From the IMG/VR virus record IMGVR_UViG_3300050821_001155, positions 1 to 37,277 of that record: 37,277 bases of DNA. The stretch is one strand, 5' to 3'. The stretch is from a virus. Below are positions 36,628 to 37,277 of the stretch, one piece after another. Numbering within the stretch: the stretch's first letter is position 1; each line of letters starts with the position of its first letter. The notes under the pieces were generated by a model that did no database searches, was not told where the DNA came from, and saw only the letters and a program-made list of their open reading frames with translations. The position numbers and the translations under genes are program-made.

Positions 36628-37277
36628 TTAGGCGCCAGCGTTCTTGTAGAGACCGCGCCAGTGTAACGCCTTCACGCCGGCATCGATGCGTACCTTGAAC
36701 TCCGCACCATCCGTGGTCCAGCCTTCGCGCTGATCCATGAAAGGTGTCTCAACGCCATCGAGGTAGGTCACCTCGACTGTATCTGTTTGCTGAGGATCAG
36801 AGATCATGTACCAGGCTGTGCCGTTCAACCGCGAGTCAGTGATTGGCGTTGCCACGCCGCGCACTGGGTTGCTGATCTGGCCGGCATCTCCGGGGATGCG
36901 CTCTGACGTCATGACGGTGTTCATGGTCATCGCGTACTCGGGAGGCGTCAAGGCGAATTTCGGAACAACGCCAACTGCTGTACCAATCCCTTGATCGTCC
37001 GTCTGTCGCGCCATGGCTGCGCGCGCCGCGCCCACCGATGTAACTGAAGGAGCGGCGGGAGTAGGAGCGATATTGCCGTGGGCTACCGCGAACAACGCGA
37101 CACCATCCTGCATTACCGGATTGCCGTTGATGATCGCATAGACCAGATTGCCGATGGTACGTTTGGCGCCTCGTCCCAGCTTGCGCGGGACGCGATTGAA
37201 GAAGCCAAGGTCATCGTTGACAATCGCCTGCCGAGTGATAGCAAACATCTTGCCATAGGTCGCGATCTGCACCGAGG
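36628..37277 (-). CDS. Major capsid protein, 5' partial
   Basis: Only the last 216 or so residues are in the window; the frame is open to the edge. TYGKMFAITRQAIVNDDLGF, FNRVPRKLGRGAKRTIGNLV and YAIINGNPVMQDGVALFAVA with HGN match Mu-type (gpT) and protease-fused major head proteins. Fused forms carry a protease domain further upstream, which cannot be judged here. The end is TVEVTYLDGVETPFMDQREG, typical of the family. It forms the capsid shell. Terminase and portal genes are expected to the right. Confidence 0.88.
   Translation of the reverse strand, partial: SVQIATYGKMFAITRQAIVNDDLGFFNRVPRKLGRGAKRTIGNLVYAIINGNPVMQDGVALFAVAHGNIAPTPAAPSVTSVGAARAAMARQTDDQGIGTAVGVVPKFALTPPEYAMTMNTVMTSERIPGDAGQISNPVRGVATPITDSRLNGTAWYMISDPQQTDTVEVTYLDGVETPFMDQREGWTTDGAEFKVRIDAGVKALHWRGLYKNAGA

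Noticed and set aside
1-37277. Transposable Mu-like phage
   Set aside because: Only the virion module is Mu-like; no transposase A/B, Mor/C regulator or Mu end is visible in the window, so the replication mode stays open.

Overview
The window looks like about 37 kb of a contractile-tailed (myovirus-type) phage or prophage of an alphaproteobacterium. The late genes match the order of the phage Mu head-tail module: capsid, cement, connectors, DUF2635, sheath, tube, frameshifted chaperone, tape measure, gpN, gpP, gp45, gp46, gp47, gp48, fibres. The host assignment is inference. It rests on two exported proteins ending in a PEPxWA-CTERM sorting signal, a type common in Bradyrhizobium- and sphingomonad-like bacteria, and on an RHH_4-type protein. 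No transposase, integrase, terminase or portal is in the window, so Mu-like replication cannot be claimed. Both ends cut through genes, so the genome continues on each side.

Layout. The genes face each other. From 1 to 14585 the plus strand carries about 35 small, tightly coupled genes, many joined by ATGA overlaps. They include winged-helix and HTH regulators, a DUF932 protein, a basic nucleoid-like protein, an SNF2-type helicase, two intron-less homing-type nucleases (HNH and NUMOD3 + DUF559/VSR-like), zinc-ribbon proteins, a small lipoprotein, a LuxR-type HTH protein, and many genes of unknown function. Spacers between them hold strong RNA folds: a three-way junction at 480-561, tandem hairpins at 1677-1738, and a tRNA-like element at 6868-6960. 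Two consecutive PEPxWA-CTERM genes (10851-12380) are each followed by a near-identical GC-rich hairpin, the second a textbook terminator, which is a moron-like arrangement.

Two tandem terminators at 14588-14704 close the leftward transcripts. From 37277 down to 14836 the minus strand encodes the virion and lysis genes. In order of transcription these are the major capsid protein (5' end missing), DUF2190 cement protein, head-tail joining proteins, DUF2635, sheath, tube, tail assembly chaperone with a -1 frameshift site, tape measure, a DNA-circulation protein split into two genes, baseplate hub, spike and wedge proteins, and tail-fibre/host-range proteins (LamG-like, collagen-like and proline-glycine repeat proteins). 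They end with a lysis cassette: two small membrane proteins, a small unknown, and an amidase-DPBB endolysin. An RHH regulator comes last.

How they may work together (inference). The plus-strand genes would run early takeover and DNA metabolism. The PEP-CTERM and lipoprotein genes would change the envelope of the infected cell. The minus-strand genes would build the particle and release it. The most unusual elements are the phage-borne PEPxWA-CTERM pair, the tRNA-like RNA with a rebuilt anticodon arm, the two tail-region proteins with Sec-type signal peptides, and an HNH gene that appears to have duplicated the start of the gene it sits beside.
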